Shown in pieces: positions 36,915-45,654 of a stretch of DNA of 64,000 nucleotides (position 1 is the first letter of the stretch; every line of letters starts with the position of its first letter). The position numbers were made by a program, and so were the translations under genes. Source of the stretch: Aureimonas phyllosphaerae (GTDB taxonomy: Bacteria; Pseudomonadota; Alphaproteobacteria; Rhizobiales; Rhizobiaceae); the NCBI RefSeq assembly GCF_900113065.1, contig NZ_FOOA01000017.1, forward strand, positions 1-64,000, read 5' to 3'. The notes under the pieces are model-generated. The model was given only the letters and a program-made list of their open reading frames with translations, searched no databases and was not told where the DNA came from.

Positions 36915-38563
36915 CGGGCCTGGCCTCCGAGGTCGGAGACCTGCGACGGCGCGGCCGGCGTCCGGCAGGGCGCGAAGGCGTCGAGCGCCGTGTCGTAGAC
37001 GCCAGTCTTCACATCCGCGAGGCCGAGCATCGTGTGGAAGAGATTGTCGTGGGAGAGCGGCGCGTCGCGACGGCCGGCGAGGCACCGGGCGTCGATGCCC
37101 ATGGTCCGCGCGAAACCGTCGGAGAACCAGGCGATCATCGGCACATGCGTCTGCGTCGAGGGGGCGAGGATATAGGGCATCGCGTGGAGGTAGATGCCGT
37201 TCTCGCCGAGCGACTCGCCATGATCGGAGAGGTAGAGCATCGTGGTGTCGAGGTCGGTGCGCGCCTTCAGGCGGTCGATCGTCTCGGCGAGGTTGTGGTC
37301 GGTGTAGAGGATCGTGTTGTCGTAGGCGTTGACGATCTCCTCGCGCCGGCAGTTGGCGAACTCGGCGGTCTGGCAGGCCGGCGTAAAGCGCTCGAACGCT
37401 TGCGGATAGCGCTTGAAATAGGTCGGCCCGTGGCTGCCGAGCTGGTGGAGGACGATCAGCGTGTTGCCGGTAACGGTCTTCAGCTCCGCGTCCAGCCGGT
37501 CGGTCAGGATCTCGTCGCGGCACTCGCCGCCCTCGCAGAAGCGCGGGTCGGCCGTATCGGGCAGATAGGTGTAGGGCACGCGGTCGGCCACGTGGTAGGC
37601 GCCCGTGTCGTTGTCGATCCAGCGCACGTCGAAGCCGGCGCGCTTGACGACGTCGAGAAGGTTCTCGACCGAGCGGGCCTTCTCGTCGGAATGCCCGGCG
37701 CGCGTGAGGTTGGAGAACATGCAGGGCACCGAGACGGCGGTGGAGGTTCCGCAGCTCGACACGTCCGAGAACGACACGACGCCGCGCGCCTTAAGTTCGG
37801 GATTGGTGTCCTTCTCGTAGCCGTTCAGCGAGAACTGCTGGCCCCGCGCCGTCTCGCCGACCACGAGGACGGCGACCACGGGCTTCTGCGCCCTAGCGAG
37901 GCGGGGGCCGGGAACCGCGTCGGTGCCCAGCGGCGCGACGACATAGACCGTCTCCCCGTCCCAGTGCTGGGCGTACTTGACGAGGGCGGTGACCGGTGCG
38001 ACCGGATTGAGGCTCGCCATCAGGTCGCGATGGGTGCGGAAGGTCGAGGCGTAGCTCGAATAGAAGGTCAGGACGATCGCCACGGTGAGCGCAAGGCTCG
38101 GCAGGATGAGCGCCAGATTGCGCCGCGCCTTCTGCCAGAACGGCCGGTGGCGGACCCGCACGACGGCAACGAGCGCGGCCGGAACGAGCCCGAACAGGAC
38201 GAGATGGAGGACGAAGCCGGCGGTGAGGAGATGCCCTGCCTCCGCCGTCGTGGTCTCGGCGACGTTGGTGATCATGTCGCGGTCGATCAGGATGCCGTAG
38301 CTGTCGACATAGTAGGAGGCAACGGCCGAGATCAGGATCAGCGCGATCACCAGCGGCTTCAGGAGGAAGCGCAACGAGACGGCCGCTAGGATCGAGAACA
38401 TCAGGAGGAAGAGGCCGATGCCCAGCGCCGCCAGATGCAAGGGGTGGTTGGTGAAGTAGAGAAGGCCCTTGCGCCAGAAGGTGCCGTTCAGCGCAAACAG
38501 GAGATAGGCCGTGGCGAGCGCTGCAAGGGTCAGGCTGCCGATGGTGGGTCTGGCAAGGCGCAT
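36911..38563 (-). CDS. eptA: Lipid A phosphoethanolamine transferase (EptA-like)
   Basis: A 550-residue inner-membrane enzyme predicted to move phosphoethanolamine from phosphatidylethanolamine to lipid A, lowering surface charge and giving cationic-peptide tolerance. It has five N-terminal membrane helices (to about residue 190) and an alkaline-phosphatase-fold periplasmic domain. This carries VVGETARGQQFSLNGY (Zn Glu), SCGTSTAVSVPCMFS (Thr nucleophile), LHQLGSHGPTYFKRYP and YLSDHGESLGENG. The paired cysteines are present. It is the first gene of the eptA-dgkA operon, divergent from a two-component system. Confidence 0.93.
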   Translation of the reverse strand: MRLARPTIGSLTLAALATAYLLFALNGTFWRKGLLYFTNHPLHLAALGIGLFLLMFSILAAVSLRFLLKPLVIALILISAVASYYVDSYGILIDRDMITNVAETTTAEAGHLLTAGFVLHLVLFGLVPAALVAVVRVRHRPFWQKARRNLALILPSLALTVAIVLTFYSSYASTFRTHRDLMASLNPVAPVTALVKYAQHWDGETVYVVAPLGTDAVPGPRLARAQKPVVAVLVVGETARGQQFSLNGYEKDTNPELKARGVVSFSDVSSCGTSTAVSVPCMFSNLTRAGHSDEKARSVENLLDVVKRAGFDVRWIDNDTGAYHVADRVPYTYLPDTADPRFCEGGECRDEILTDRLDAELKTVTGNTLIVLHQLGSHGPTYFKRYPQAFERFTPACQTAEFANCRREEIVNAYDNTILYTDHNLAETIDRLKARTDLDTTMLYLSDHGESLGENGIYLHAMPYILAPSTQTHVPMIAWFSDGFARTMGIDARCLAGRRDAPLSHDNLFHTMLGLADVKTGVYDTALDAFAPCRTPAAPSQVSDLGGQAR

Positions 38564-38638
38564 GTGCGGCGTCCGGGACGGGTGTTGGTCACGGGTGCCC
38601 TCATAGACCGGCCGCCCCCGGCGTGACGTCGCCGGGAT

Positions 38639-38654
38639 TATACGCTTTCGTATA
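38639..38654. promoter_or_regulatory. Perfect palindrome between eptA operon and two-component system
   Basis: TATACG (38639-38644) and CGTATA (38649-38654) are perfect arms around CTTT in the 161-base divergent region. It is the only AT-rich patch there and is a good candidate binding site for the adjacent response regulator or for a core promoter element. Confidence 0.5.
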
Positions 38655-38724
38655 GTGGGCAGGACGGGCGTGAAGCGGCGCGCGAAGCCCGCTATGGAAC
38701 GGGCAGGAAAGGGAGACCGACATT

Positions 38725-39405
38725 GTGAAGGTGCTTCTGGTCGAGGACGACGCATCCACCGCGGCCTATGTCTGCAACGGCCTGCGCGAGGAGGGCCACG
38801 AGGTCGACCACGCGCCGCGCGGGGCACTCGGCCTGGAACTCGCCCTGACGCGTCCCTACGACGCGGCTGTGGTCGACCGCATGCTGCCCGACCTCGACGG
38901 CCTGTCGCTCCTGAAGGCGGTGCGCGCAGCGGGAAGGCGCACGCCCGCGATCTTCCTGACCGCCGTCGGCGGCGTCGACGACCGGGTGGAGGGGCTGGAA
39001 GCGGGCGCCGACGACTATCTCATGAAACCCTTCGCCTTTTCCGAACTGATGGCGCGGCTGAACGCGCTCGCCCGGCGCACCGCCCCGGAGCGGCGCGAGG
39101 AGACGGTGCTGGCGATCGCCGACCTCGAGATGAACCTCATCGCGCGCACCGTGGCGCGCGCCGGCCAGGCGATCGACCTGCAGCCGCGCGAGTTCCGCCT
39201 GCTCGAGTTCATGATGCGCAACCGGGGCCGCGTCCTCACCCGCACCATGCTGCTCGAGCGGGTCTGGCAGTTCCATTTCGATCCCAAGACCAACGTCGTC
39301 GAGACCCATGTCAGCCGCCTGCGCGCCAAGGTGGACCGGCCCTTCGGCGCCGAGATGATCCGCACGGTGCGCGGATCGGGATATCTCATCGATGCGCCTG
39401 CCTGA
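38725..39405 (+). CDS. OmpR/PhoB-family response regulator (PmrA-like by context)
   Basis: A 226-residue response regulator with a receiver domain (LLVEDDASTAAYV; VVDRMLPDLDG phosphoacceptor; MKPFAF) and a C-terminal winged helix (LQPREFRLLEFMM; HVSRLRAKVD; VRGSGYLI). The GTG start has AAGGGAG about 9 bases upstream. It overlaps the kinase gene by 14 bases. The divergent eptA-dgkA operon suggests it controls lipid A modification, like PmrA/BasR; this is inference. Confidence 0.92.
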   Translation: MKVLLVEDDASTAAYVCNGLREEGHEVDHAPRGALGLELALTRPYDAAVVDRMLPDLDGLSLLKAVRAAGRRTPAIFLTAVGGVDDRVEGLEAGADDYLMKPFAFSELMARLNALARRTAPERREETVLAIADLEMNLIARTVARAGQAIDLQPREFRLLEFMMRNRGRVLTRTMLLERVWQFHFDPKTNVVETHVSRLRAKVDRPFGAEMIRTVRGSGYLIDAPA

Positions 39406-40801
39406 CCGCTTCCGCACCATCTCGTTCCGCCTGTCGGTCGGCTACGGGCTCCTGTTCGGCCTCTCGGCCGTCGCCATCATGGCGGTCACCTACGTCGCGG
39501 CCAGCACGCAGATGCAGTCGATCGTACGCGCCTCGATCGCCGAGGATCTCGCGCTGTTCCGCCACGGCTTTCGCGAGGGCGGCGAGGGTGGGCTCGTCCA
39601 GGAGGTGAACGAACGCGTCGAGAGCGCGGCCGAGGACCGCTTCTTCCTGCTTCTCGGCCCGGACGGACGGAGGATCGCCGGCAATCTGCCGACCGCGGCC
39701 TGGGCCCTCGGCCCCACCACCGAGCGCCTCGCGCCCGCAACGCCCGACCGGGCGGAGGAAACCCGGGGCGACACGCTCTACAGCGAGGGGATCGCGCTCG
39801 GTGACTTCCGGGTGATGGCCGCCCGACGGTCCGACATCCTGGAGACGATCCGCTCCATCCTCCTGTCGGCGATCCTCACCGGCTGCATGGTCACGGTGGC
39901 GCTGGCGCTGGTCGGCGGGATCGTCGTCGGGCTCGGGCCCAGCCGCCGCGTCGACGCGATCGCGGCGACGACCCGGCGGATCGTCGAGGGACGGCTCGAC
40001 CTGCGCCTGCCCGTGTCGGGCCGCGGCGACGAGCTCGACCGGTTGGCGACCGACATCAACGTCATGCTGGCCCGCATCGAGACGCTGGTGGAAAGCCTGC
40101 GTCAGGTCTCCACCGACATCGCCCACGACCTGCGCACCCCGCTTGCGCGGCTGCGGCAGGGGTTGGAGGGGATCGGGCGCACCCGCGACCGGGCCGGTCT
40201 GGAGCGCGCGGTGGACGCCGCGGTCGCCGAGACCGATGCCATTATCGAGACCTTCAACGCGCTCCTGCGCATCGCCCAGATCGACGCGGGCGCGCGCAAG
40301 GCGCGGTTTCGCCTGGTCGACCTGTCGGACCTCGCCGAGCGGGTCGCCGACGCCTATGGCGAGGTGGCGGTCGACGCCGGGCATCGCCTCGCGACACGGG
40401 TCGAGCCCGGCCGCACGGTCCAGGGCGACGCCGACCTCCTGACGCAGCTCCTTGCCAACCTCGTGGAGAACGCGATCACCCACATCCCCGCCCCCGGCGA
40501 GATCACGCTCGCCGTAGGGCGCGAGGCGGAGGAGATCGTCCTGGAAGTCGCCGACGACGGGCCGGGCGTGCCGCCGGCTGAGCGCGACAGGATCTTCCGT
40601 CGCCTCTACCGGCTCGACCGCAGCCGGTCGACGCCCGGCCACGGCCTCGGCCTCGCGCTGGTCGCCTCGATCGCCGAGCTGCACGGGGGGCGCATCGAGG
40701 TGCGCGACGCCGCGCCCGGCCTCGTGATGCGCGTCGTGTTTTCCGACGCTTCGGTGGAGGCGGCGCCGAAACCCGCACGGCTGGGAATCGGCGCGGCCTG
40801 A
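39392..40801 (+). CDS. Sensor histidine kinase
   Basis: A 469-residue inner-membrane kinase, partner of the preceding regulator. It has a first membrane helix (GLLFGLSAVAIMAVTYV), a periplasmic loop of about 120 residues, and a second helix (ILTGCMVTVALALVGGIVV). A HAMP domain follows, then HisKA STDIAHDLRTPLARL and HATPase boxes NLVENAITHIP, DDGPGVP, GHGLGLALV. No stop-proximal gene follows. The accessory region begins directly after its stop codon. Confidence 0.93.
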   Translation: MRLPDRFRTISFRLSVGYGLLFGLSAVAIMAVTYVAASTQMQSIVRASIAEDLALFRHGFREGGEGGLVQEVNERVESAAEDRFFLLLGPDGRRIAGNLPTAAWALGPTTERLAPATPDRAEETRGDTLYSEGIALGDFRVMAARRSDILETIRSILLSAILTGCMVTVALALVGGIVVGLGPSRRVDAIAATTRRIVEGRLDLRLPVSGRGDELDRLATDINVMLARIETLVESLRQVSTDIAHDLRTPLARLRQGLEGIGRTRDRAGLERAVDAAVAETDAIIETFNALLRIAQIDAGARKARFRLVDLSDLAERVADAYGEVAVDAGHRLATRVEPGRTVQGDADLLTQLLANLVENAITHIPAPGEITLAVGREAEEIVLEVADDGPGVPPAERDRIFRRLYRLDRSRSTPGHGLGLALVASIAELHGGRIEVRDAAPGLVMRVVFSDASVEAAPKPARLGIGAA

Positions 40802-41538
40802 AGCCCGGCCCACCAACGCAGCTGAAGCGAACCGCAGAGACGAAAAAGCCCGCCGGATCGAACCAAGTATCCAGACACATTGAAAGTGAGTCACGTAAAC
40901 CGCTGAAATCGTTGAATCGTACCTGGTTAAGTGATTCAAACGCCCTCGAGAACCAGCTTCAAGTGATTCAAGCGGGCGCTGCAGTCTCCTTGACGCTCGG
41001 GACCGGCGTTTCAAACGAGTCATTCGATCGTGGAAAATCGACTTCAAACGAGTCGGGCCATCGGCGTAGACGCTCCGAGCGAATCAAACGAGTCATGGCA
41101 GGGTGCCGCCCTCGAGGCGCCACCTCGTCCGACATCCGATCGGGAAGCGACCCTCCACCTATCCGGGTCGTACTCGGGCGCCGATCCGGCGCTCTTCGAG
41201 TGCCCTCAAGCGCCGATCACATCCTCGACCCGTACCAACTTGACACTTGCCAGATTTCTCCTTTGGGCTTAATTCAGATTTGCGCCACATGATGGCGGAC
41301 GGTTTCTGGCGTTATCCTAATTCGAACCTGAGCCCTTTGGGTGGAACGTTCACTGGATCAAGGCACTGCCTCAGCCAAGTCGTCGAGGGCCTGTAGGCCT
41401 GCCAAACCGGGTGATCGCTCCCTTGAGGCGCGAGACTTTGGGGAAAGTGCAGTTGGCTCCACCAACTGATCGATGGAAAACGAAGATAACGTGTGCATGT
41501 ATCGGGCGGACCTTCGTGTCCGCCCTTTACTTTTCCAG
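40802..41538. other. Gene-free stretch at the start of the accessory region, with TTCAA-type repeats
   Basis: This 737-base stretch lies between the histidine kinase and the 3' end of the 330-residue unknown gene. It holds five copies of a TTCAA(A/G)CG element (described separately) and no ORF with convincing coding character. No tRNA or integrase is visible. Base composition becomes more AT-rich here, so it is the likely left edge of the island. Confidence 0.5.
40931..41096 (+). repeat. Cluster of five iteron-like direct repeats
   Basis: GTGATTCAAACG (40931), GTGATTCAAGCG (40963), TTCAAACGAGTCAT (41010), TTCAAACGAGTC (41043) and ATCAAACGAGTCAT (41083) are in the same orientation. Start-to-start spacing of the CAA core is about 32, 43, 33 and 40 bases, close to whole helical turns. 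A further CAAACGAGTCAT is at 43341. Such phased repeats bind a protein cooperatively (iterons, repressor or recombinase arm sites); which one is unknown. Confidence 0.55.
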
Positions 41539-42531
41539 CTATCCCGTCACGACGTCGCTCGAGAAGACGTTGGCGTGGTCGCCCGAAACGAAATGCTCGC
41601 CCTTAAGCGCGCAATCGAAGCGCTCGCGCTGCAATTTCTGATTGTCTGCCTTCTGCACGTCGTGCTGGAACCCCGCGTCGATCAGTGGCGTGCCGAACCG
41701 GTAACGACCTTCTAGGACGTGGCGCAGACTTGGGGCGTCTGGCTTTCCGTCCGCATCGAGGTGCACGAGTCCCCCATCTTGACCGACGTTGGCCTTCGCG
41801 AACACCAGATTGCGTCTATCGACCGCAAACCGCTTCCTCGTACCGCCGGTACGGATGTAGAACTTAGACAACCGTTCGAACGAGAAACGCTCCGACCGTA
41901 TTCCTCTTTCCACCTCTTCCAGCGTCGAACGTCCTTCCATGAAAGCACGGAAACGTTCCGACAGGTGTCCACCTTCGTCCAGTTGGAAGTTCCGCCCCGG
42001 CAGCAGGAGCGCATCGTCGCAACGGCGCGCCTCCAAGCGAAGTCGCATGGCTTCGGCAGGCCCCTGGGCTATCTCCTCCAGTGCCTGCCGTAGGATACGG
42101 TTCACCGCTTCCACGTCGTGACGCCAATGCCTACCACCGCGCCAGCCCCAATCGTCGATACGCAGGGCATGAGGCCATACGGCGTGGCCGAACACATCCC
42201 ATAGCCGATCGCTTCCGTCGGCATGGACGTAGGCCACGACGATCCGACTGGGCGTCGGCACACCGTTACGATCACGCTCCTCGCGAAGTGCGAAGCGAGA
42301 GGACAGGATCCCGAGGTCGAGGATCGGACGTTCAACGTAGATGGCGTTGTCCGACGTCGGAAAGGTGCCGGCGACAGCGCTCCAGCGCGGACCGTCGCGA
42401 TTTCGTATCGTTGCCGCAGCCACCGAGGCCGTCGACTCTGGAAGACCGGCGATCACGAGCAGAGGCGTAGGCCCTGGTGGCCCGCGCATCTCGCCACGCG
42501 AACGCACCCTTTCGGGTTCTCCCTTTCCCAT
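41539..42531 (-). CDS. Hypothetical protein of accessory region (330 aa)
   Basis: A 330-residue soluble protein with no recognised domain. It starts 3 bases after the stop of the 237-residue gene upstream, so the two form an operon. The C-terminal half is rich in Arg, Phe and His (FSFERLSKFYIRTGGTRKRF; RRNLVFAKANVGQDGG). There is a DDWGWRGGRHWRHDVEAV segment near residue 125. Codon use is unlike the chromosomal part to its left. It could be an effector of a two-gene conflict module; that is speculation. Confidence 0.6.
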   Translation of the reverse strand: MGKGEPERVRSRGEMRGPPGPTPLLVIAGLPESTASVAAATIRNRDGPRWSAVAGTFPTSDNAIYVERPILDLGILSSRFALREERDRNGVPTPSRIVVAYVHADGSDRLWDVFGHAVWPHALRIDDWGWRGGRHWRHDVEAVNRILRQALEEIAQGPAEAMRLRLEARRCDDALLLPGRNFQLDEGGHLSERFRAFMEGRSTLEEVERGIRSERFSFERLSKFYIRTGGTRKRFAVDRRNLVFAKANVGQDGGLVHLDADGKPDAPSLRHVLEGRYRFGTPLIDAGFQHDVQKADNQKLQRERFDCALKGEHFVSGDHANVFSSDVVTG

Positions 42532-42534
42532 GCC

Positions 42535-43248
42535 CTACGCGTGAGCCATCAGCACTTGCGCCACGTCGGCGGGAATGACCATGCGGTCCAGTATCTCCTT
42601 CGGCTGCGCAGCGATCAGCCGGCCAAGCGCATTCGCATGCGTGGTGGGTACGCGCAGATGTTCGCGGTGATGGAAATGGCTCGATGGGACATCGTTCTCG
42701 GTGGACCAGGCGAGAAACCTTCGCCACAACTGCTCACGCTCCTGCGGAGAAGCAGTTCGTAGCGACAGCCCCGGATGTCGGTATGCCTCCCCGATCAAGC
42801 GTTGATTGGGACCGAGTTCCGCCATCGATGAGACCTTCGAGTATCGGAATGGCGGGACGAGATCGATCGCCACCTGCTCGCCGGAGGCAATCCTTATGCA
42901 GAACGCGAGTTGAACCGACTTCGGCAGTCCGTCGAACTTCTCCGCGCTCTCACGCTGCGATGCTACGTGCTGCTGAAGCTCGAGAAGGATCGTACTGGCG
43001 ATTGCGGCCGGAGCTACGACTTCACTTCCAGGAGTCGTGCCGACGATGCGAATGTCGTCTTCGCCCAGGGAGAGTATCGCCTCCTTCAAGGAGCCGAAGT
43101 CCTTCCGGAGGCTCGCGACGAGATCCTTGTTGCGCTGGCCCAGAGTAGATAGCAGCAGCGGAACCTGATGCCCGTCCGCGTAATGCTGAAGGACGATGGC
43201 GACGAGCCTCGCCAGCCCCTCATGATTCGCCTGGTCGCTCACGTTCAC
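42535..43248 (-). CDS. Hypothetical protein with possible LOTUS/OST-HTH-like N-terminus (237 aa)
   Basis: A 237-residue soluble protein. The first about 75 residues (ARLVAIVLQHYADGHQVPLL, DFGSLKEAILSLGEDDIRIV) have the helix-helix-helix-hairpin spacing of OST-HTH/LOTUS winged-helix domains. Those bind RNA or partner helicases. This is my pattern impression and needs a profile search. The rest is unrecognised. It is the first gene of a two-gene minus-strand operon, and the sixth CAAACGAGTCAT repeat lies 93 bases upstream of its start. Confidence 0.6.
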   Translation of the reverse strand: MNVSDQANHEGLARLVAIVLQHYADGHQVPLLLSTLGQRNKDLVASLRKDFGSLKEAILSLGEDDIRIVGTTPGSEVVAPAAIASTILLELQQHVASQRESAEKFDGLPKSVQLAFCIRIASGEQVAIDLVPPFRYSKVSSMAELGPNQRLIGEAYRHPGLSLRTASPQEREQLWRRFLAWSTENDVPSSHFHHREHLRVPTTHANALGRLIAAQPKEILDRMVIPADVAQVLMAHA

Positions 43249-43626
43249 CTGCCCCCTCGATACTCCGCCAGACTAGTAGCGTGCGCAGCGCATGCGAAAC
43301 AATACCGTTGTACAGGTGCGTCGTTCCCGTACGGGCGCTCCAAACGAGTCATCCCGGCCTCCGTGACGAGGGTTCGACCGAGATCCGATCGGCGGAGCGA
43401 TCAGGTATTCGATCCGCCCGTTCTGAGGATTCGACGGCCGTGGGATCACAAGGGAGGCTTCAAGTTCAGTGGCAGGTCTTCGAGGCGGATGACCGAGAAC
43501 GGCAAGCGGACCGGCGACGATCGTCGCCGTTCGGCGGATCCATCTTGACAGCCCACATTACTCCTTTAACGTGTACCGCAAGGGAAAGCATAGAAATCGT
43601 CATTCTCTTGGGCTGAGGACCATGGA
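43249..43626. other. Divergent intergenic region with a CAAACGAGTCAT copy
   Basis: This 378-base stretch separates the two-gene minus-strand operon from the lipoprotein gene. It contains CAAACGAGTCAT at 43341-43352, the same element as the cluster at 40.9-41.1 kb. An AT-richer patch before the lipoprotein start (43560-43600) probably holds its promoter. No gene is seen. Confidence 0.45.
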
Positions 43627-44550
43627 ATGGTTCGTTCTGGCTGGATATTGCTACTCTTCTCGACGCTTTTCCTACCGGGATGCGCCATACATCCTGTACC
43701 ACAGGATTATGCGGGGTTAAGTACTTATGCGATCGTAGCCCAGTTTCGCTGCGAGATGCGAGGCGTCCTAAAAGATCGCGTCGTCAATGCAGTTAGATCT
43801 CGAAATCTCGACGCTTATCTCGCAGACGACTATGATAGCGGACGAATAGACATAGACGAGTTACGGCATAAAATTAGGGATCCCGACCTCAAAGGAGTTC
43901 TCGAGACCTACGCGAATGCGACCATACTCTACGACTTTGCTCTCAACATGACCGAACTCAACAACGTGAGCGGCTCCATCGAGGTCAAGCGGCCTTTCTC
44001 GAGAGGGCTCGATCTTATCGGAATCGGCGCCAACGCGGACCACAAGCGACAGAACACCCGGTCCTTCACGATAGAGGATACGTTCTTCAAGCTCTTGAAA
44101 TACCCCCCTTCGAAATATTGCAGGGATACACGGAACGCACCGAACTTCGATTATCCAATCGCAGGACGCACGCGACTGGAGGATACGGTCAAGACCTTTC
44201 TCGATCTGAATCAGTCCGGCAACCTCGGAGATAAGTTAGGGGGCCCCGCGACTCCGACGCTCAGCGACGACCTGCAGTTCACGACGAAGTACGGAGGGAA
44301 GCTGTCACCGGATTTCACGAGGAACCCCGTCGACCTCGCTTGGAAGCTGACGAAGATCGGAGGTTCGTATGAGGCCTCCAGGGAGGACTTCCATCGGGTG
44401 ACCATCGTCCTCTCGATGCCCGTGGCGGGGGATACGCCACTGACGATCGCGGAGACGAGGCGGAACGCACGACTAGCTCTTGAAAAGGCGAATGCCGAGA
44501 GAGCGCAGATCAGCCTCGAGCGCATATCGGATCGCATACCAGGTTTCTGA
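43627..44550 (+). CDS. Putative lipoprotein, unknown function (307 aa)
   Basis: A 307-residue protein with a lipoprotein signal (GWILLLFSTLFLPGCA; lipobox LPGC, lipidated Cys about residue 19), so it is membrane-anchored on the periplasmic side. The mature part starts VPQDYAGLSTYAIVAQFRCE and has an Asn/Asp-rich middle, with no enzymatic motif. GC is clearly lower than the rest of the window, consistent with transfer. A small gene follows 19 bases downstream. I have an impression of similar lipoproteins in other Proteobacteria, without known function. Confidence 0.8.
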   Translation: MVRSGWILLLFSTLFLPGCAIHPVPQDYAGLSTYAIVAQFRCEMRGVLKDRVVNAVRSRNLDAYLADDYDSGRIDIDELRHKIRDPDLKGVLETYANATILYDFALNMTELNNVSGSIEVKRPFSRGLDLIGIGANADHKRQNTRSFTIEDTFFKLLKYPPSKYCRDTRNAPNFDYPIAGRTRLEDTVKTFLDLNQSGNLGDKLGGPATPTLSDDLQFTTKYGGKLSPDFTRNPVDLAWKLTKIGGSYEASREDFHRVTIVLSMPVAGDTPLTIAETRRNARLALEKANAERAQISLERISDRIPGF

Positions 44551-44569
44551 ACTAGGAGGACGTCGAGCG

Positions 44570-44806
44570 ATGCCTACAGACAAGAACGTCCGAAGCCTCT
44601 TGCAGGTGATGATGATCGCCAAGAGCATCATCGATGCGGGGAGGGCGGAGGAATTCGTCAAAGCCTGCTCGGGGAGGGATGATCTCTTCGTCTTGGCGAC
44701 GGAAGCGGCCAGAGAGTTCATGGCAACCTTCTTGAATCAGAATTCTATCGATCCTTCACGCATGGAGATGCGGGGCATTGGATATGGCCAGGATCGATGC
44801 AGCTAG
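44570..44806 (+). CDS. Small protein downstream of lipoprotein (78 aa)
   Basis: A 78-residue soluble, helical protein (NVRSLLQVMMIAKSIIDAG; EFMATFLNQNSIDPSRM). An AGGAGG Shine-Dalgarno sequence lies about 10 bases before the ATG, and it starts 19 bases after the lipoprotein stop, so the two are co-transcribed. I recognise no family. Its low GC matches the lipoprotein gene. Confidence 0.6.
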   Translation: MPTDKNVRSLLQVMMIAKSIIDAGRAEEFVKACSGRDDLFVLATEAAREFMATFLNQNSIDPSRMEMRGIGYGQDRCS

Positions 44807-45654
44807 CCCCGATCCTTGGTCGGTCGACACGAATGGATTCAAGTTCATATTTCGACGCATTGGTCCTATCGAGGCCGCGACGCGATCCTTCAACTACTTC
44901 GTCGCATACCGTCTCCGTCGAAGGACGCGCACGTTCGAAGGCATCTACCCAAGGTCGAACGCCATGCCATCGCGACCAAGCTCATGGCCCCGACGGACTC
45001 CGCGAATTCGATCTTCAGGCTATGCTTTCGGATGGCTCCGTCCCTGTCCCACGACGACGAACGGAGCCATCAGAGGACCTTTTTGCGAACCGGTCGCGCA
45101 CCACCCGTACTAGGAGGCCGACGGAGACACGCGCCGCCAAGCCTCATCGCGCAGACCTACCCATGACTCTCTCGCAGCGAGCTTGCCACCGGGTCGCCAT
45201 AGACGCGCTCCGGTCTCGCCGACAACCTCGTGCGAGAAGTTGAGCGTCGGGCAGTCGTATTACTCGCACGCCGCAGCAGACCCGCATGTTCCGCCAGTAG
45301 ATCCGCCAACTTGTTTCGTACACCTCGTTCGGAGGAAGATTGGACGAGCGAGCCATCGATCGTCGGTATGGCGTAGCACTCGTCCGACACGACGTTGTAC
45401 AGCCCTACCCTGATGCCCTCGACGTGAAACGTCCGATATCCTCCGGGAAGAATGGCGATCTGCCGGGCATTCAAGACGAACATGCGACCTTCGCGAGTGG
45501 AAACCGTCGCGGCCCCCAGCAGTCCTTGGGCGCGATCTGCAGCCTTCACGTCGATGGTGATCTCCGTGATCGGGCTTCCCCGGTCCGCGCCGTTCGCGTC
45601 GATCTTCTCGTAGTGCTTGCGATAGCGATAGCTGGGGCCTGACCCTAGCCATCC
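44807..45654. other. Degraded sequence without a secure gene
   Basis: About 850 bases with no convincing intact gene. In the plus direction, an ORF from 44784 starts like a real protein (RIDAASPDPWSVDTNGFKF, SFNYFVAYRLRRR) but coding character appears to move to another frame near 44950, as in a frameshifted relic. On the minus strand 45157-45678 is open and partly protein-like. The stretch ends at the junction with a truncated TonB receptor. Confidence 0.4.
45157..45549 (-). pseudogene. Possible 5'-truncated gene remnant
   Basis: An open frame on the minus strand encodes a plausible beta-rich segment (FVLNARQIAILPGGYRTFHV, GIRVGLYNVVSDECYAIPTI). The frame stays open upstream to 45678 without an ATG, and its upstream part (YRYRKHYEKIDANGADRGSP) also looks coding. 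It is probably the 3' part of a gene whose start was lost at the recombination junction near 45.67 kb. Family unknown. Confidence 0.3.

Noticed and set aside
40931-41096. Short direct repeats considered as a CRISPR array
   Set aside because: The repeat core is only 8-13 bases, copies diverge, spacers are unequal and no cas gene is nearby.
40802-41538. Search for a tRNA gene or integrase at the island edge
   Set aside because: No cloverleaf-like sequence, CCA-end pattern or recombinase ORF could be recognised there or elsewhere in the window.
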